The notes under the pieces: model-generated | What the model was told of the DNA's origin: nothing | The model's input: the letters and a program-made list of their open reading frames with translations, nothing else | Database searches by the model: none | Position numbers and translations under genes: made by a program | Part shown: one piece after another, positions 47,201 to 56,061 of the stretch | Layout of the letters: each line of letters opens with the position of its first letter | Position numbering within the stretch: the first letter of the stretch is position 1 | Assembly (NCBI GenBank): GCA_003635315.1 | Contig: PYJD01000046.1 | Span: 1-60,097 of the forward strand | Reading direction: 5' to 3' | Source: Candidatus Poribacteria bacterium | GTDB lineage: Bacteria; Poribacteria; WGA-4E; WGA-3G | DNA length: 60,097 nt

Positions 47201-47323
47201 TCATCAGTAACTTCTGAAGATAACTCCGCTGAAGAAAAAGTAGAAATATCAGCAGATCAAACATCAACTGATGACAATGATTTGCATAGAGAAGGAGATC
47301 CTGAAGAGGATATACATTCCTGA
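44207..47323 (+). CDS. tubulin/FtsZ-superfamily protein (Tubulin_2-like)
   Basis: A 1038-residue protein. It opens with PTLFVGLGTTGTEILKTLRK, a nucleotide-binding start like FtsZ, and has the tubulin signature as GTLCGGTCSGM (about residues 180-190), equivalent to GGGTGSG. The GTPase core occupies roughly the first 400 residues; about 600 more are helical with no recognised domain, and the last 60 are acidic and disordered (EDNSAEEKVEISADQTSTDD). Tubulin-superfamily genes linked to vWA and OmpA-family genes were described computationally by Makarova and Koonin (2010) as a possible membrane-remodelling system. GGAG precedes the ATG. Confidence 0.85.
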   Translation: MIKPTLFVGLGTTGTEILKTLRKLMSEEFKNSGLPIFRYVAIESREAETGNNLRHAEDYEQISVVNVTVDNMEPIKNQLEPDQPNYNSNLTDWLDKQLPNHIQSFKDGASNIRMAGRLCLWHNWRHVQRTLDGARNAVLNPNNRTNTLNILRNHYDGKNLPIPSNLINQNGINAYIVGTLCGGTCSGMLIDMAYYLRHLLGGGTANKVYGVFTMFDRLLAEDNAEDIAVHAANCYAGLSELNYYNHPDTVYDVTFPNKQKINIQQIPYDYAMYLSPTGKIPTNRFIVDEDVDKDGLNLMVALNLFAETVGDTDRKKEAIRTDWIQFGGYGGMKPVPDGETSKMVKCFASFGLTAVWYPKYRIASAAACLAGQKLCESLTKKHLENAEINAEVRNGWGNMVGNIDILNSPQLSGTPSMRNEIEGLLNTARQNFNLISSGDDLRNEMNTFPPKAETGPFNIRFAEGGKYHAWMEGNMEKCKIEFINSIEKTFNNQLNRINLNDGYGLGDVRAFFEELEHIISQAQSQCPSQLPKLNLNVLDFEPMHGAKNFWTKLAGKQEDAVKAHRVRLIDEYHQLILGEKGIYRQVRDFFLRDILEAAREKLGFTIHSDDTTINRQLEKIETSLKNCNQALQDDYDSEIEAPNYECVRIVTNSPDNSVKTDADLLSNNIVDDITFDELTVEDDNITMGSFLKKESIDIRRQMTETYRRSALRKINEDDQAGIANALVVTKAREILNTAGDDIRDLATRANPYQAFIPGYQTFDLSDRGGTKIIFGHDPSETKENLTDLQTQLAFGRIGNSSVDHLLFFYEEESSFTLDDLAAYNALKQHFDTNPGNFGHWTHKDPNFYDITLPEKRAKLERWCQALVELVPKIRERNPLVFVDVFEHQNKDIIYIYQDEMRVDKPMSLNGDEQGIDELCRQENETAYINFFNTVTDQFANVGMPIVEKLVNDLTGQIRNIEERRESAKFYSDFLREVYPNGGVATITYNQPEKTNDLPSSVTSEDNSAEEKVEISADQTSTDDNDLHREGDPEEDIHS

Positions 47324-47369
47324 TGATATTAAGTAAATGAGACTTTTGAGACAGAGGAAGAAACTGTAT

Positions 47370-50300
47370 ATGGCAAAATTGGTTTGTTCAAAATGCAACA
47401 TTGGTTGGCAAATACTGGAACATGATCGGTATTGTGGGTATTGTGGTTCTGAAACTTTCGGTTTTTCAGTGAAATGGAAAGAGAAGCCATTCTATTACGA
47501 AGGGGATAGAACCGACTTACATGTATTGACGATACTTGTAGAAAATGATGGTGCCACACCTATTACGTTCCAGCCCATTCAAATACAAAGTGGAAACGCA
47601 CTAACCCCAACCGAAAAAGATAAAACTTTTACGGTTAGACCAGGAAAAACATACACAACAGAAGTTCAGGTTAATCCTAACAAGTTAAAAACAGAATATT
47701 CTGAAAAAATAACTGTTTCTGCAATAGATGTTTCTCCGAATCAGGATGACAAAAAATCACTTGAACTTCATACATTACCCATTCCAGAATTTAAACTCAA
47801 GCCAAATAGTTTTTTCCTTGAATATCCTAAAAGTAAAGAGTCAGAATCCATTGTAATCAACATTGAATATCTGCAAAACACATTACATATTGAAGACATT
47901 GAGTCCACACAAGAATTGATAGAGGAAGTTGACCTATCAAAAGCACCGGACAATGTAAGTCTGAAAATCAATCTTAATCAGCTTGAAGAAGGACGTAACT
48001 TCGACACTTTAGTGTTTAAACTGCATGGGCCTTCAAAACCCATTGAAAAGCAGATCCAAATTCAAGCAAAACAATTACCGGAACCTGCCAAATTATTTGT
48101 GCCAGAAACTGATCTGGATATAATCCAAGACAGAAAACAGACCGGCACCTTAAGACTCGAAAACAGAGGTGAAGAGACATTAGATATTAATAATATTGTC
48201 CTTGAAAACACTTCTGGTTTAGTCCAATTGCCAGATCTTGAATTCCCAATACCTATTGAGAAAGGTCATCCTCAGGAAATAGAAATATCTGTTTCTTCTA
48301 TTGACGTTGAACCTCGTACGCACCCTATCAAGTTAACCATACTTTCAAACTGTGGAACAGCAAAAAGATACGAGCACACATTGAATGTCCAGGTCAAAGA
48401 GCGAGAAGAATATCCGCACTACCTTGCAATTGACTTTGGCACAACAAATTCCTGTTGTGCATATATTGATGAAAATGATGAATATAAGCTGAAACTTATT
48501 ACATTGGAAGATAAAACTACAGATGACAGTGGAAATCCAACAATTCCCGATCCAAATATTATGCCTTCATCAATTATATATCGTGTTGAACCAGAGAATG
48601 GCAGGGATTACGATGTTGGATCAAAGGCAGAAACCGACCGCACGGATGGTAGAGATGGTCCTTACTATATTTCCTCCGTAAAACGTTGGTTGGGATATGG
48701 GTGGCATCGCAAATTTCCAAACAACGAGCAATTTCAACCCGTTGATGTTGTCTCCCATATTCTCAAACACATTATCAATAAAGCTGAAGATTATCTTGAA
48801 CAGCAGAATCTTCCCTCAAAAGTAACGAGATGCGTGGTTACACACCCAACTAAGTTTAATCAACAACAGCAAGATGCCTTGCGAAAAGCATTTGTGAATA
48901 TAGGAATTACGGATCACATTCTCATAGATGAGGCTTCTGCAGCATCAATGGGTATTATCTTTCAAGAATATAATAACTTGTCAGATGACTATAGGTTATT
49001 AGTATATGATTTCGGCGGTGGAACTATTGATATTGTTCTTTCTCAAGTAACTAAGAAGGGAGACAACATCACTATTGAGCCGATTGCTCGCGATGGAGAC
49101 CCTAAATACGGTGGAGATGATGTTACGCAAGCAATTGTTGACTATATTATAAGTGAATATAGACAGAGAATAGAGGAGATAGGTCCAGAACATGAATTTG
49201 AGATTCCGTATTACGGACCTGGACAGATTCTACAAGAAACAGAATACCCAGATAAAGATAATGCAACACGTAGTAACACTGCCACCTTGTATAGAGATGC
49301 TGAAAATATGAAAAGAGATCTCGCCATAAATTCAGAAACAGTATTCTCAGGTCAATTAAACATCGTGAATGGTTCTGTAAAGAGGATGAACGATTTCGTG
49401 AAAGATATAATTAAGGAACCTACACAATTTCAAGATGAGACGGTTCATCAGGATTACCTTCAAAGTATTGTACAAGTAAAACTTACAGAGGAACAATTTT
49501 CGCTTTATATTCAACGTGCACTATACAATACATTCGCAATGATAGACACAATGATTGCTGATACTGGAGACCGTTTACCTAACCTCGTTGTTCTCGCTGG
49601 TCAATCATCTAAGATGAAATTTGTCAAACAGATGATGGCAGACCACTTTAAAAATAAATATAAAAAAGATATTGAGATCCATCTTGACGATAACCCAAAG
49701 ACATGTGTTGTCAAAGGCGCGGCACAATACAGTATGCCATATACTGTGTCTGTTATAGGTGGAGATGTCAATACTGCCAATCTTTCTAATAAAACACATA
49801 CACGTTTAGGAATCACTCGTTTGAAACTAGGTATAGGTCCTGTTTTCGGTGAAATTATACCTAAAGGTAAATTAATACCTGATGAAAGTTATGGCACCAC
49901 TGAACTTCCACTAAAATCAATGCTCGTTCCAATTAAAGTCCTTGAGCATTTTGGTTCGGATGACAGTATTGATAAAGGCAAGGTCTCACCAATTAATACT
50001 TTCAACCTTGAACTACCTGATGATGCAGCTATTGAGGAATTAAGAAGTTCAAAACTGGAAATGGTTGTAAATCATAGCGGCGAAATACAACTGACAGCAA
50101 TCGTTGGTACTAATAAATATCCGTTCACAGTTCAGAGAGAAACACCTGCATTCGTGGATAATATACATTCTAAAGACTCAGTTATAAAAATAGAAAAAGC
50201 ACAGACGACACCCGCTATAAAACCAGTTAAACCACAGACTATCTCTCCATTTCAACGAAAGGCAGAGAAAGCCATACAAGATACTCGCAAACAGGTTGAA

Positions 50301-50966
50301 GACATAACACGTGAATATCAAGAAGGTGAACCGATTAGTTTTCAAAACTTCTTCCTCTCCAAACCAAACCAAAGAGTGATCTTAGTTTTAAATTTAATCA
50401 CACAAGACTTATGTAAATGGACAAGCGAATTAAAACAATCAGGACAAACAGATATATTTCGAATTGTGGAATACGCTGAAAAAGTTATGAAAGAAAAATT
50501 GCAAGTATTCCGTGCAGAGGATATTCCTACTCCAGAAACGCTTGATCCACCAACTAATGTAACCACACAAGATGAGATGAATCGCATACGAAAAAAATGT
50601 GCTGATTTCATAGTCAAATTTAAAGACAGACTCAGAGGACATGAACTCAATCGAAAAATAGACATAACACTACATAGACAATTCATTTTGCAAGTCATCA
50701 AAAACCATCTTTTTAACAACCTTGCACAAAATTTACCAATTGAAGAATTGCCTGCAAGAATGATTGAATTATTAGATCAAGCAGATTTGGAAATTATTCC
50801 GATTAAGATAGGTGAAACTGAAGCCGATTCACGTCTGCATGATATTCAAGGATCAAAGTGGGCAGATGTTAAACGGGGAACTATTGTAGAAGTGATTCAA
50901 CATGGTCTCATGAAGAAGAATGACGGCGAAATCGTGCAAAAACCGGTCGTTATTCGTGGTGAATGA
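47370..50966 (+). CDS. zinc-ribbon, Ig-like and Hsp70 protein with GrpE-like C-terminus
   Basis: A 1198-residue multidomain chaperone. Residues 4-32 hold a zinc ribbon (VCSKC, YCGYCG). Residues 40-345 are Ig-like beta repeats. The Hsp70 ATPase follows: YLAIDFGTTNSCCAYI (phosphate 1, about 353), LLVYDFGGGTIDIVL (phosphate 2, about 543) and VVLAGQSSKMKFVKQ (adenosine, about 740), then a substrate-binding-like part. The last 90 residues (TEADSRLHDIQGSK, VKRGTIVEVIQHGLM, KPVVIRGE) resemble the GrpE beta domain, the Hsp70 nucleotide exchange factor. Two neighbouring genes carry the same ending. The start at 47370 omits 11 upstream residues. It is 46 bp behind the tubulin-like gene. Confidence 0.88.
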   Translation: MAKLVCSKCNIGWQILEHDRYCGYCGSETFGFSVKWKEKPFYYEGDRTDLHVLTILVENDGATPITFQPIQIQSGNALTPTEKDKTFTVRPGKTYTTEVQVNPNKLKTEYSEKITVSAIDVSPNQDDKKSLELHTLPIPEFKLKPNSFFLEYPKSKESESIVINIEYLQNTLHIEDIESTQELIEEVDLSKAPDNVSLKINLNQLEEGRNFDTLVFKLHGPSKPIEKQIQIQAKQLPEPAKLFVPETDLDIIQDRKQTGTLRLENRGEETLDINNIVLENTSGLVQLPDLEFPIPIEKGHPQEIEISVSSIDVEPRTHPIKLTILSNCGTAKRYEHTLNVQVKEREEYPHYLAIDFGTTNSCCAYIDENDEYKLKLITLEDKTTDDSGNPTIPDPNIMPSSIIYRVEPENGRDYDVGSKAETDRTDGRDGPYYISSVKRWLGYGWHRKFPNNEQFQPVDVVSHILKHIINKAEDYLEQQNLPSKVTRCVVTHPTKFNQQQQDALRKAFVNIGITDHILIDEASAASMGIIFQEYNNLSDDYRLLVYDFGGGTIDIVLSQVTKKGDNITIEPIARDGDPKYGGDDVTQAIVDYIISEYRQRIEEIGPEHEFEIPYYGPGQILQETEYPDKDNATRSNTATLYRDAENMKRDLAINSETVFSGQLNIVNGSVKRMNDFVKDIIKEPTQFQDETVHQDYLQSIVQVKLTEEQFSLYIQRALYNTFAMIDTMIADTGDRLPNLVVLAGQSSKMKFVKQMMADHFKNKYKKDIEIHLDDNPKTCVVKGAAQYSMPYTVSVIGGDVNTANLSNKTHTRLGITRLKLGIGPVFGEIIPKGKLIPDESYGTTELPLKSMLVPIKVLEHFGSDDSIDKGKVSPINTFNLELPDDAAIEELRSSKLEMVVNHSGEIQLTAIVGTNKYPFTVQRETPAFVDNIHSKDSVIKIEKAQTTPAIKPVKPQTISPFQRKAEKAIQDTRKQVEDITREYQEGEPISFQNFFLSKPNQRVILVLNLITQDLCKWTSELKQSGQTDIFRIVEYAEKVMKEKLQVFRAEDIPTPETLDPPTNVTTQDEMNRIRKKCADFIVKFKDRLRGHELNRKIDITLHRQFILQVIKNHLFNNLAQNLPIEELPARMIELLDQADLEIIPIKIGETEADSRLHDIQGSKWADVKRGTIVEVIQHGLMKKNDGEIVQKPVVIRGE

Positions 50967-50969
50967 GCA

Positions 50970-52202
50970 ATGCAGAAACGCATATGCATCATTAATCTCT
51001 CAGCTCCAGAAATTGAGATAACTGTTTTAGCTAATTGTGAATTGGAGGAAATCAACTTTACGCTACCTTGGAAAGTAGGATTCCGACAGCAAGAAGACGG
51101 AACATTGCTTGCTTTTATCGGGGATGAGGTCGACAGACTTGACGCAAACAATTCCAACGAAGTCCTGTTTTCGGATTTAGATATATTTATTAGACATATT
51201 ACAGATCCAGAGACCTTGGCGCTTATATTTTCAGCGTATTGTGAGGAGATTTTTCAACAAAGGCTGTCCAAAGAAGCATTGTCGGTGTATGTTATTACAC
51301 CATATCAATGGCAATTTGTACACCGTCATCAACTGAGAAAGATACTTAAGTCTACTATAAATAATATCCAAGATGATGAACTCAATCCACCAAATGTGAT
51401 TTTCCGAGGTATGATTAATCAAATATTATGCCTGATAAACTGTTATAGAAAAAATCTGGAAGAACTCTTAGTGGATACAAGTGAATTACAGTTTTTTCTT
51501 ATAGATATAGCACGACAAGATGTAATACTCTATCAGCTATTCTGTAAAAAGTTTTCAGTTTATGTTTCAGTGGAATTAAGCAATGTATTTCGGTTCCCAG
51601 ATTACATCTTGAATACACCTAAACTGGTTTCGGATATAAACAAAGAATGCCACGCCGTTGAAGAAACAGTTCCGGTTGTGTTCGGTTTTTCTGGCAGAAT
51701 TGATGATGGCACAGTTATAATTGAGGAGTTAAAATCTCACTGTGATGCTACTTTTTTTGAACCACAAGGTGGGACAACGCTTTTGGGAGGAACGAAATTA
51801 ATCCAACACTTTTCAGAAAAAAGCGATGCTACTCCTATTCACTTTATATACCGTTTCTGTTTTGGTGTCCAATTACCTAATGGAAAAAGAGTTGAACTCG
51901 TTCCAAAAACTTGGACACCTCCCTATAACAGCAAAAGAGCATTTCGTGTGACGGGATCGCTTAACAAAATCCATATACCGCTTTTCTGCGGTATGTCTTT
52001 GACAGATAGCAGTGATGTCCACCATTTGACTACGATTGAGATTGACTACTCAAATGACGATCCTTTCGCAACACGTAATACAGATGAGATTATACTCTCA
52101 ATCACCTTGAATGATGCCACGCATGGCACTTTTAAAGCCATTTTCTCAAGTCCGAGAGAACCAATTTCTATTGATTTTACAGTCCCTGTTTTGATGGATT
52201 AA
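50970..52202 (+). CDS. degenerate Hsp70-like protein
   Basis: A 410-residue protein starting 3 bp after the Hsp70 gene. It follows Hsp70 topology but lacks its nucleotide motifs: the start ICIINLSAPEIEITVLANC replaces DxGTT, and FFLIDIARQDVILYQLF replaces DxGGGT. Residues about 290-345 (FCFGVQLPNGKRVELVPKTW, PPYNSKRAFRVTGSLNKIHI, PLFCGMS) resemble the Hsp70 substrate-binding domain opening, including the PxKxxxF pattern. It may be a pseudo-chaperone that binds clients or regulates its active neighbour. The family call rests on pattern and adjacency; a structure prediction is needed. Confidence 0.6.
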   Translation: MQKRICIINLSAPEIEITVLANCELEEINFTLPWKVGFRQQEDGTLLAFIGDEVDRLDANNSNEVLFSDLDIFIRHITDPETLALIFSAYCEEIFQQRLSKEALSVYVITPYQWQFVHRHQLRKILKSTINNIQDDELNPPNVIFRGMINQILCLINCYRKNLEELLVDTSELQFFLIDIARQDVILYQLFCKKFSVYVSVELSNVFRFPDYILNTPKLVSDINKECHAVEETVPVVFGFSGRIDDGTVIIEELKSHCDATFFEPQGGTTLLGGTKLIQHFSEKSDATPIHFIYRFCFGVQLPNGKRVELVPKTWTPPYNSKRAFRVTGSLNKIHIPLFCGMSLTDSSDVHHLTTIEIDYSNDDPFATRNTDEIILSITLNDATHGTFKAIFSSPREPISIDFTVPVLMD

Positions 52203-52251
52203 TTAATACGGCCAAAACATATTTTATTGTCGAATATTTTGAGGGGATATA

Positions 52252-53703
52252 ATGAGAAAGCGTCAATTCCGCTATATATTACCTTTTCTAATTCTTACCC
52301 TGTTTTTGTTTACTTGGGTGGTGAATTCACAAGATTCGAACGAACAATCAACAGAAGCATCCAACCCTAACGAACAATCCGAAACTAAACAAAAAAGTGG
52401 TGATGCTGAACCGCCTGAACAATCGAAAGAAAAAACAGAAGAAGCTAAACCTGATGAACAATCGCAGTCTGATGAAAAAATAGAAGAAGTTAAGCTTGAT
52501 GAACAATCACAATCAGAAGATAGTACAGATACAACTGCTGAAGTAACATCGGATGGTTCAATTTCAACTGAATCTCAACCCGATACTCCTTTACCAGTAT
52601 TGAGGTATACGTCTGATAAATTATTCCGATATTATTTTCTTATAACTATAATACTCATTATCCTTTCTTCTGCATTTTTTATTTTTTGGGTAGGCCGTTT
52701 ACTTCGGCAACAACGTAGTATATTTACCAATACCGAACAGCGTTTAGAAAGTAAGCTTAACCATAACCAACAGAGTTTAGAATCCTTAATACATTTTATC
52801 AGTCAACAAGGCAAAGATAATATAGAGAATTTGGAAGAAACAAGATCCATATATTCCACGATTAGCAATGAATTAGAAATGTTTCATAGCACCATCGACG
52901 GATTCGAAAATCGCTTCGATAATATTTACAAAACATTAGAAGAGTTAAAGGTTGACAGAGAAACACCTATTATTTCAGAGAAGTCAGATGTTGATGGAAT
53001 TGATGCAGAGACAACTATCCTACAAACACAGGAACAAACTGACAAATTAATACTTGCTTACAAAGACGGTGAACCAATTGATTTATTAAATATTGATACG
53101 ACAATACCGAGTCATAGTAAAATATTGGATTTGAACTGGATAGTATGGACATTAAGGGAGTGGATAACTGAATTAGAACAATCCGATGAAAAGAACGGTG
53201 ACCTTATACAATCACTGAAATATGCATTGCTTACCAGCAAGAATAAATTAAAAACTATTCGCGAGGGGACTATGTTTGTACTTAAAGCACCCAATTTAGA
53301 AACTGATTTGGATTTAGATGAAATACGGGTACAATCCATCGCCTATCCTGCTCAACTTAAAGGCACGCTTATCGGATTTGAACTTGCCCTGGAGTTAGAT
53401 GAAGAAGAATTTGAACAATACATTAAACAATTTGTCAGAAATGATCTTTTTAACAATATAACAAAGGACATTCCCCATGACCAATTGCCAGACCAGCTTA
53501 ATAAATTCCTACAACTCGCGGGCTTTGAGGTTATCCCTGTTGAGGTAGGTGTAACAGAAGCAGATTCACGTGTGCATGACATCCAAGGATCTAAACAGAC
53601 CGATGTTAAACGCGGAACTGTTGCCGAAGTTATAACCCCTGGGCTAATGCAGAAAACAGACAACTATATTGTGCAAAAACCTGTAGTCATTCGTGGCGAA
53701 TAA
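52252..53703 (+). CDS. membrane protein with GrpE-like C-terminal domain
   Basis: A 483-residue protein with two membrane helices: residues 9-25 and 126-149 (FLITIILIILSSAFFIFWVG). The roughly 100 residues between them are Glu/Gln/Ser-rich with imperfect DEQSQS repeats and lie outside the membrane. After the second helix comes a coiled coil (about 155-225), then a region homologous to the Hsp70 C-terminus: KDGEPIDLLN matches QEGEPISFQN, and the end GVTEADSRVHDIQGSK with KPVVIRGE matches it closely. It could act as a membrane-bound nucleotide exchange factor for the neighbouring Hsp70. Confidence 0.75.
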   Translation: MRKRQFRYILPFLILTLFLFTWVVNSQDSNEQSTEASNPNEQSETKQKSGDAEPPEQSKEKTEEAKPDEQSQSDEKIEEVKLDEQSQSEDSTDTTAEVTSDGSISTESQPDTPLPVLRYTSDKLFRYYFLITIILIILSSAFFIFWVGRLLRQQRSIFTNTEQRLESKLNHNQQSLESLIHFISQQGKDNIENLEETRSIYSTISNELEMFHSTIDGFENRFDNIYKTLEELKVDRETPIISEKSDVDGIDAETTILQTQEQTDKLILAYKDGEPIDLLNIDTTIPSHSKILDLNWIVWTLREWITELEQSDEKNGDLIQSLKYALLTSKNKLKTIREGTMFVLKAPNLETDLDLDEIRVQSIAYPAQLKGTLIGFELALELDEEEFEQYIKQFVRNDLFNNITKDIPHDQLPDQLNKFLQLAGFEVIPVEVGVTEADSRVHDIQGSKQTDVKRGTVAEVITPGLMQKTDNYIVQKPVVIRGE

Positions 53704-53720
53704 GTTGTCAAGGTGAGAAG

Positions 53721-55007
53721 ATGAGAAAAGTCAAGACAATCGGTAATGTCAATGTTTATACTTATTGGAAAAATGACCGACCTATTCTTACTGTTGAAAA
53801 TTCTGGAAATGAAACTCTAAAAATGGATATAAGGTATGAGCAAACTAACAAACCAGGTACACAGTCAATGCAGCATTTTGAGTTACAGACTAGATCATCA
53901 GAAACCGTCTATCTACCAGAAGATTATGTAAATTACCAAAATTTATATATCCAAACAGATGGAAATCAGAGTCATAATTTCATTGATTGGTTAAGGAAAT
54001 CGCTTGAAGAGGAGGAACAACATAGAGAAAACATAGATGCTCATAACGACCGTCAACAGATAAATTCATCAGATAATCTTGAAGAGTCATTGAATGAAGA
54101 AGAACCTGAAAATAGCACTCAAGATGATAATGTGATTCCTAAACTTGAAGAACGAATCACGCAATTAGTACAGACAAATGATGAATGTGAAAACATGATT
54201 GATCGTTTAAAGAACCAAATTGCTGAACTTTCACAGGAGAACAGCGAACTCAAAATGCAGCTTGATACACAAACAGAAGTTATGTCAGATGCTCCTGAAC
54301 ATGTTTTTCGTGAAGCAGCACAACAGATTTATCTAACACTTCTCGGACAACAGAGAATAGTATCAGGTGAGACATTCAGTGATCCAAGAAAAATCTGTGA
54401 GGGAATTGAAACAGAAATAAAAAGGTTTAAAGAACAATACGATGGACAAATGAATTACACATTTTCTATAGTGAAGGAACATCTTACTAAAGTATATGAG
54501 ATACTTGATTTTGAATTGTCAGAATTAACTCCATCCGAGAACCAACCTGAACAACTTGCCAAACTTGCATTATCGGACGAACATACGGATGATGTCCATT
54601 TCCCGTATCTTGGACAACTTGGCAAAGCCTATTGGAAAGATTTAAAAGCCTTCACGACGAAACTGCCACAATTGATTGAGGAAACACAAGCCATTCTGCA
54701 TCGCATCGTTTTCCAATTATTAGATGGTTTTTCTCCGTATAATGCTAAAGATGAACAAGAAAAAGAAATGACACAGAGCTTTTACGAAGATATTTTGCCG
54801 AACATTCTACAAATGATGGATCTGGAATTAGTACCTATTGAAATTGGTCAGACAGAGGCGGATTCCCGCATCCACGACATTCAAGGCTCACAACGCGGGG
54901 CATTTAAACGTGGAGTGGTTGCCGATATCGTTCAACATGGTATATACAGGATTTCAGATAAACAGATCATCAGAAAGCCGGTTATTATGCGCGGTGAGCC
55001 AGATTGA
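53721..55007 (+). CDS. soluble protein with GrpE-like C-terminal domain
   Basis: A 428-residue protein. Residues 1-90 look like a small beta-sandwich (VYTYWKNDRPILTVENSGNE). A Glu-rich linker and coiled coil (about 140-185) follow, then a helical region. The C-terminus reads IGQTEADSRIHDIQGS, FKRGVVADIVQHGIY and KPVIMRGEPD, the third copy in this cluster of the GrpE-like module. GGTGAGAAG precedes the ATG. It is 17 bp behind the membrane-bound version and 10 bp before the transglutaminase-like gene, so all are one transcript. A cytoplasmic exchange factor or adaptor is the likely role. Confidence 0.75.
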   Translation: MRKVKTIGNVNVYTYWKNDRPILTVENSGNETLKMDIRYEQTNKPGTQSMQHFELQTRSSETVYLPEDYVNYQNLYIQTDGNQSHNFIDWLRKSLEEEEQHRENIDAHNDRQQINSSDNLEESLNEEEPENSTQDDNVIPKLEERITQLVQTNDECENMIDRLKNQIAELSQENSELKMQLDTQTEVMSDAPEHVFREAAQQIYLTLLGQQRIVSGETFSDPRKICEGIETEIKRFKEQYDGQMNYTFSIVKEHLTKVYEILDFELSELTPSENQPEQLAKLALSDEHTDDVHFPYLGQLGKAYWKDLKAFTTKLPQLIEETQAILHRIVFQLLDGFSPYNAKDEQEKEMTQSFYEDILPNILQMMDLELVPIEIGQTEADSRIHDIQGSQRGAFKRGVVADIVQHGIYRISDKQIIRKPVIMRGEPD

Positions 55008-55017
55008 GAACACAATT

Positions 55018-56061
55018 ATGTATATTAGATTTATTGTTCTCATATTTTTCAGTAGTCTACTTATCACTGGGAATAGCATTGCAAAAGATGCCCTAAGTTC
55101 TGTTCAGATTGTAGAAGGACTCACCCAGCAGCGTCCTCCTCAGACACCTCAGACAATTGGCAGGCGATACGTATGGAATTTCAAAAAAAGACCGTACACC
55201 GTTCTCATGACAATTGACTTAGAACGATATAATTCTTACTCAGGCAAAGAACGCTACGATATACCTCAATTGGTAGAAGAAGGAAGAACAACGCTTAGCA
55301 ATCTGACACGTGAGTTTGAACGCACGTTCAAACAGAACAGAAATTGGACAAAACAGGACCGAGTTAATTTCGTCTTAAGTTTCGTACAATCCTTACCATA
55401 CACGTTTGATGACGTGACAACAGGTTTTGATGAATTTCGGAGATACGCTATAGAAACACTAATTGAAGGTGGTGGTGATTGCGAAGATACAACTATCCTC
55501 GTCGGTGCTATCCTACGCGGTTTAGGAGAATATGTAGCTCTAATTTTCACTCCCGGACACATCGCATTAGGGGTAAGTGGTAATTATAGTGGTTCCTCAC
55601 TTACCTACGATGGCATAGAATATTACTATTGCGAGACAACAGGAACTGGCTGGACAGTCGGTATGTTACCGCCATCTGTAGACAAGGGTGTGGAGAAGGT
55701 TATTCCACTAACACCGTCAAAAGTTGATCCCACACCAAAACCGAAAAAAGTTCCTCTGCCAACACCCGTACAACCAACACCAATACCAGTGCAGCCAAAA
55801 CCAACACCCGTGCAGCCAAAACCAACTCCGAAGCCTAAAACTACGGTGATACCTCCTGAAAAACCTAAACCTGAAACACAAGTGACCAATGAAAACAATG
55901 TCGTTGGAGGAATCCTAATATTTCTTACTATCTTTGTTATTTTTGGAGGATCACTTGTGTATATAATCTATCGTATTGTCTTTGCGGAGACCGATGATGA
56001 TATGCCTAACAATGATACTGGATATGATACGTCGGAACCAAAAAACCCATTAGATTGGTAA
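55018..56061 (+). CDS. exported transglutaminase-like protein, membrane-anchored
   Basis: A 347-residue protein with a signal peptide (1-22). Residues 100-220 form a transglutaminase/papain-like fold: ETLIEGGGDCEDTTILVGAI supplies the catalytic Cys and FTPGHIALGVSG the His, as in bacterial transglutaminase-like peptidases. A proline- and lysine-rich stalk (residues about 235-290, PTPVQPTPIPVQPKP) leads to one membrane helix (VVGGILIFLTIFVIFGGSLV) near residues 297-320. The catalytic domain is thus on the periplasmic side, held off the membrane. It may cleave or cross-link envelope components; the substrate is unknown. Confidence 0.75.
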   Translation: MYIRFIVLIFFSSLLITGNSIAKDALSSVQIVEGLTQQRPPQTPQTIGRRYVWNFKKRPYTVLMTIDLERYNSYSGKERYDIPQLVEEGRTTLSNLTREFERTFKQNRNWTKQDRVNFVLSFVQSLPYTFDDVTTGFDEFRRYAIETLIEGGGDCEDTTILVGAILRGLGEYVALIFTPGHIALGVSGNYSGSSLTYDGIEYYYCETTGTGWTVGMLPPSVDKGVEKVIPLTPSKVDPTPKPKKVPLPTPVQPTPIPVQPKPTPVQPKPTPKPKTTVIPPEKPKPETQVTNENNVVGGILIFLTIFVIFGGSLVYIIYRIVFAETDDDMPNNDTGYDTSEPKNPLDW

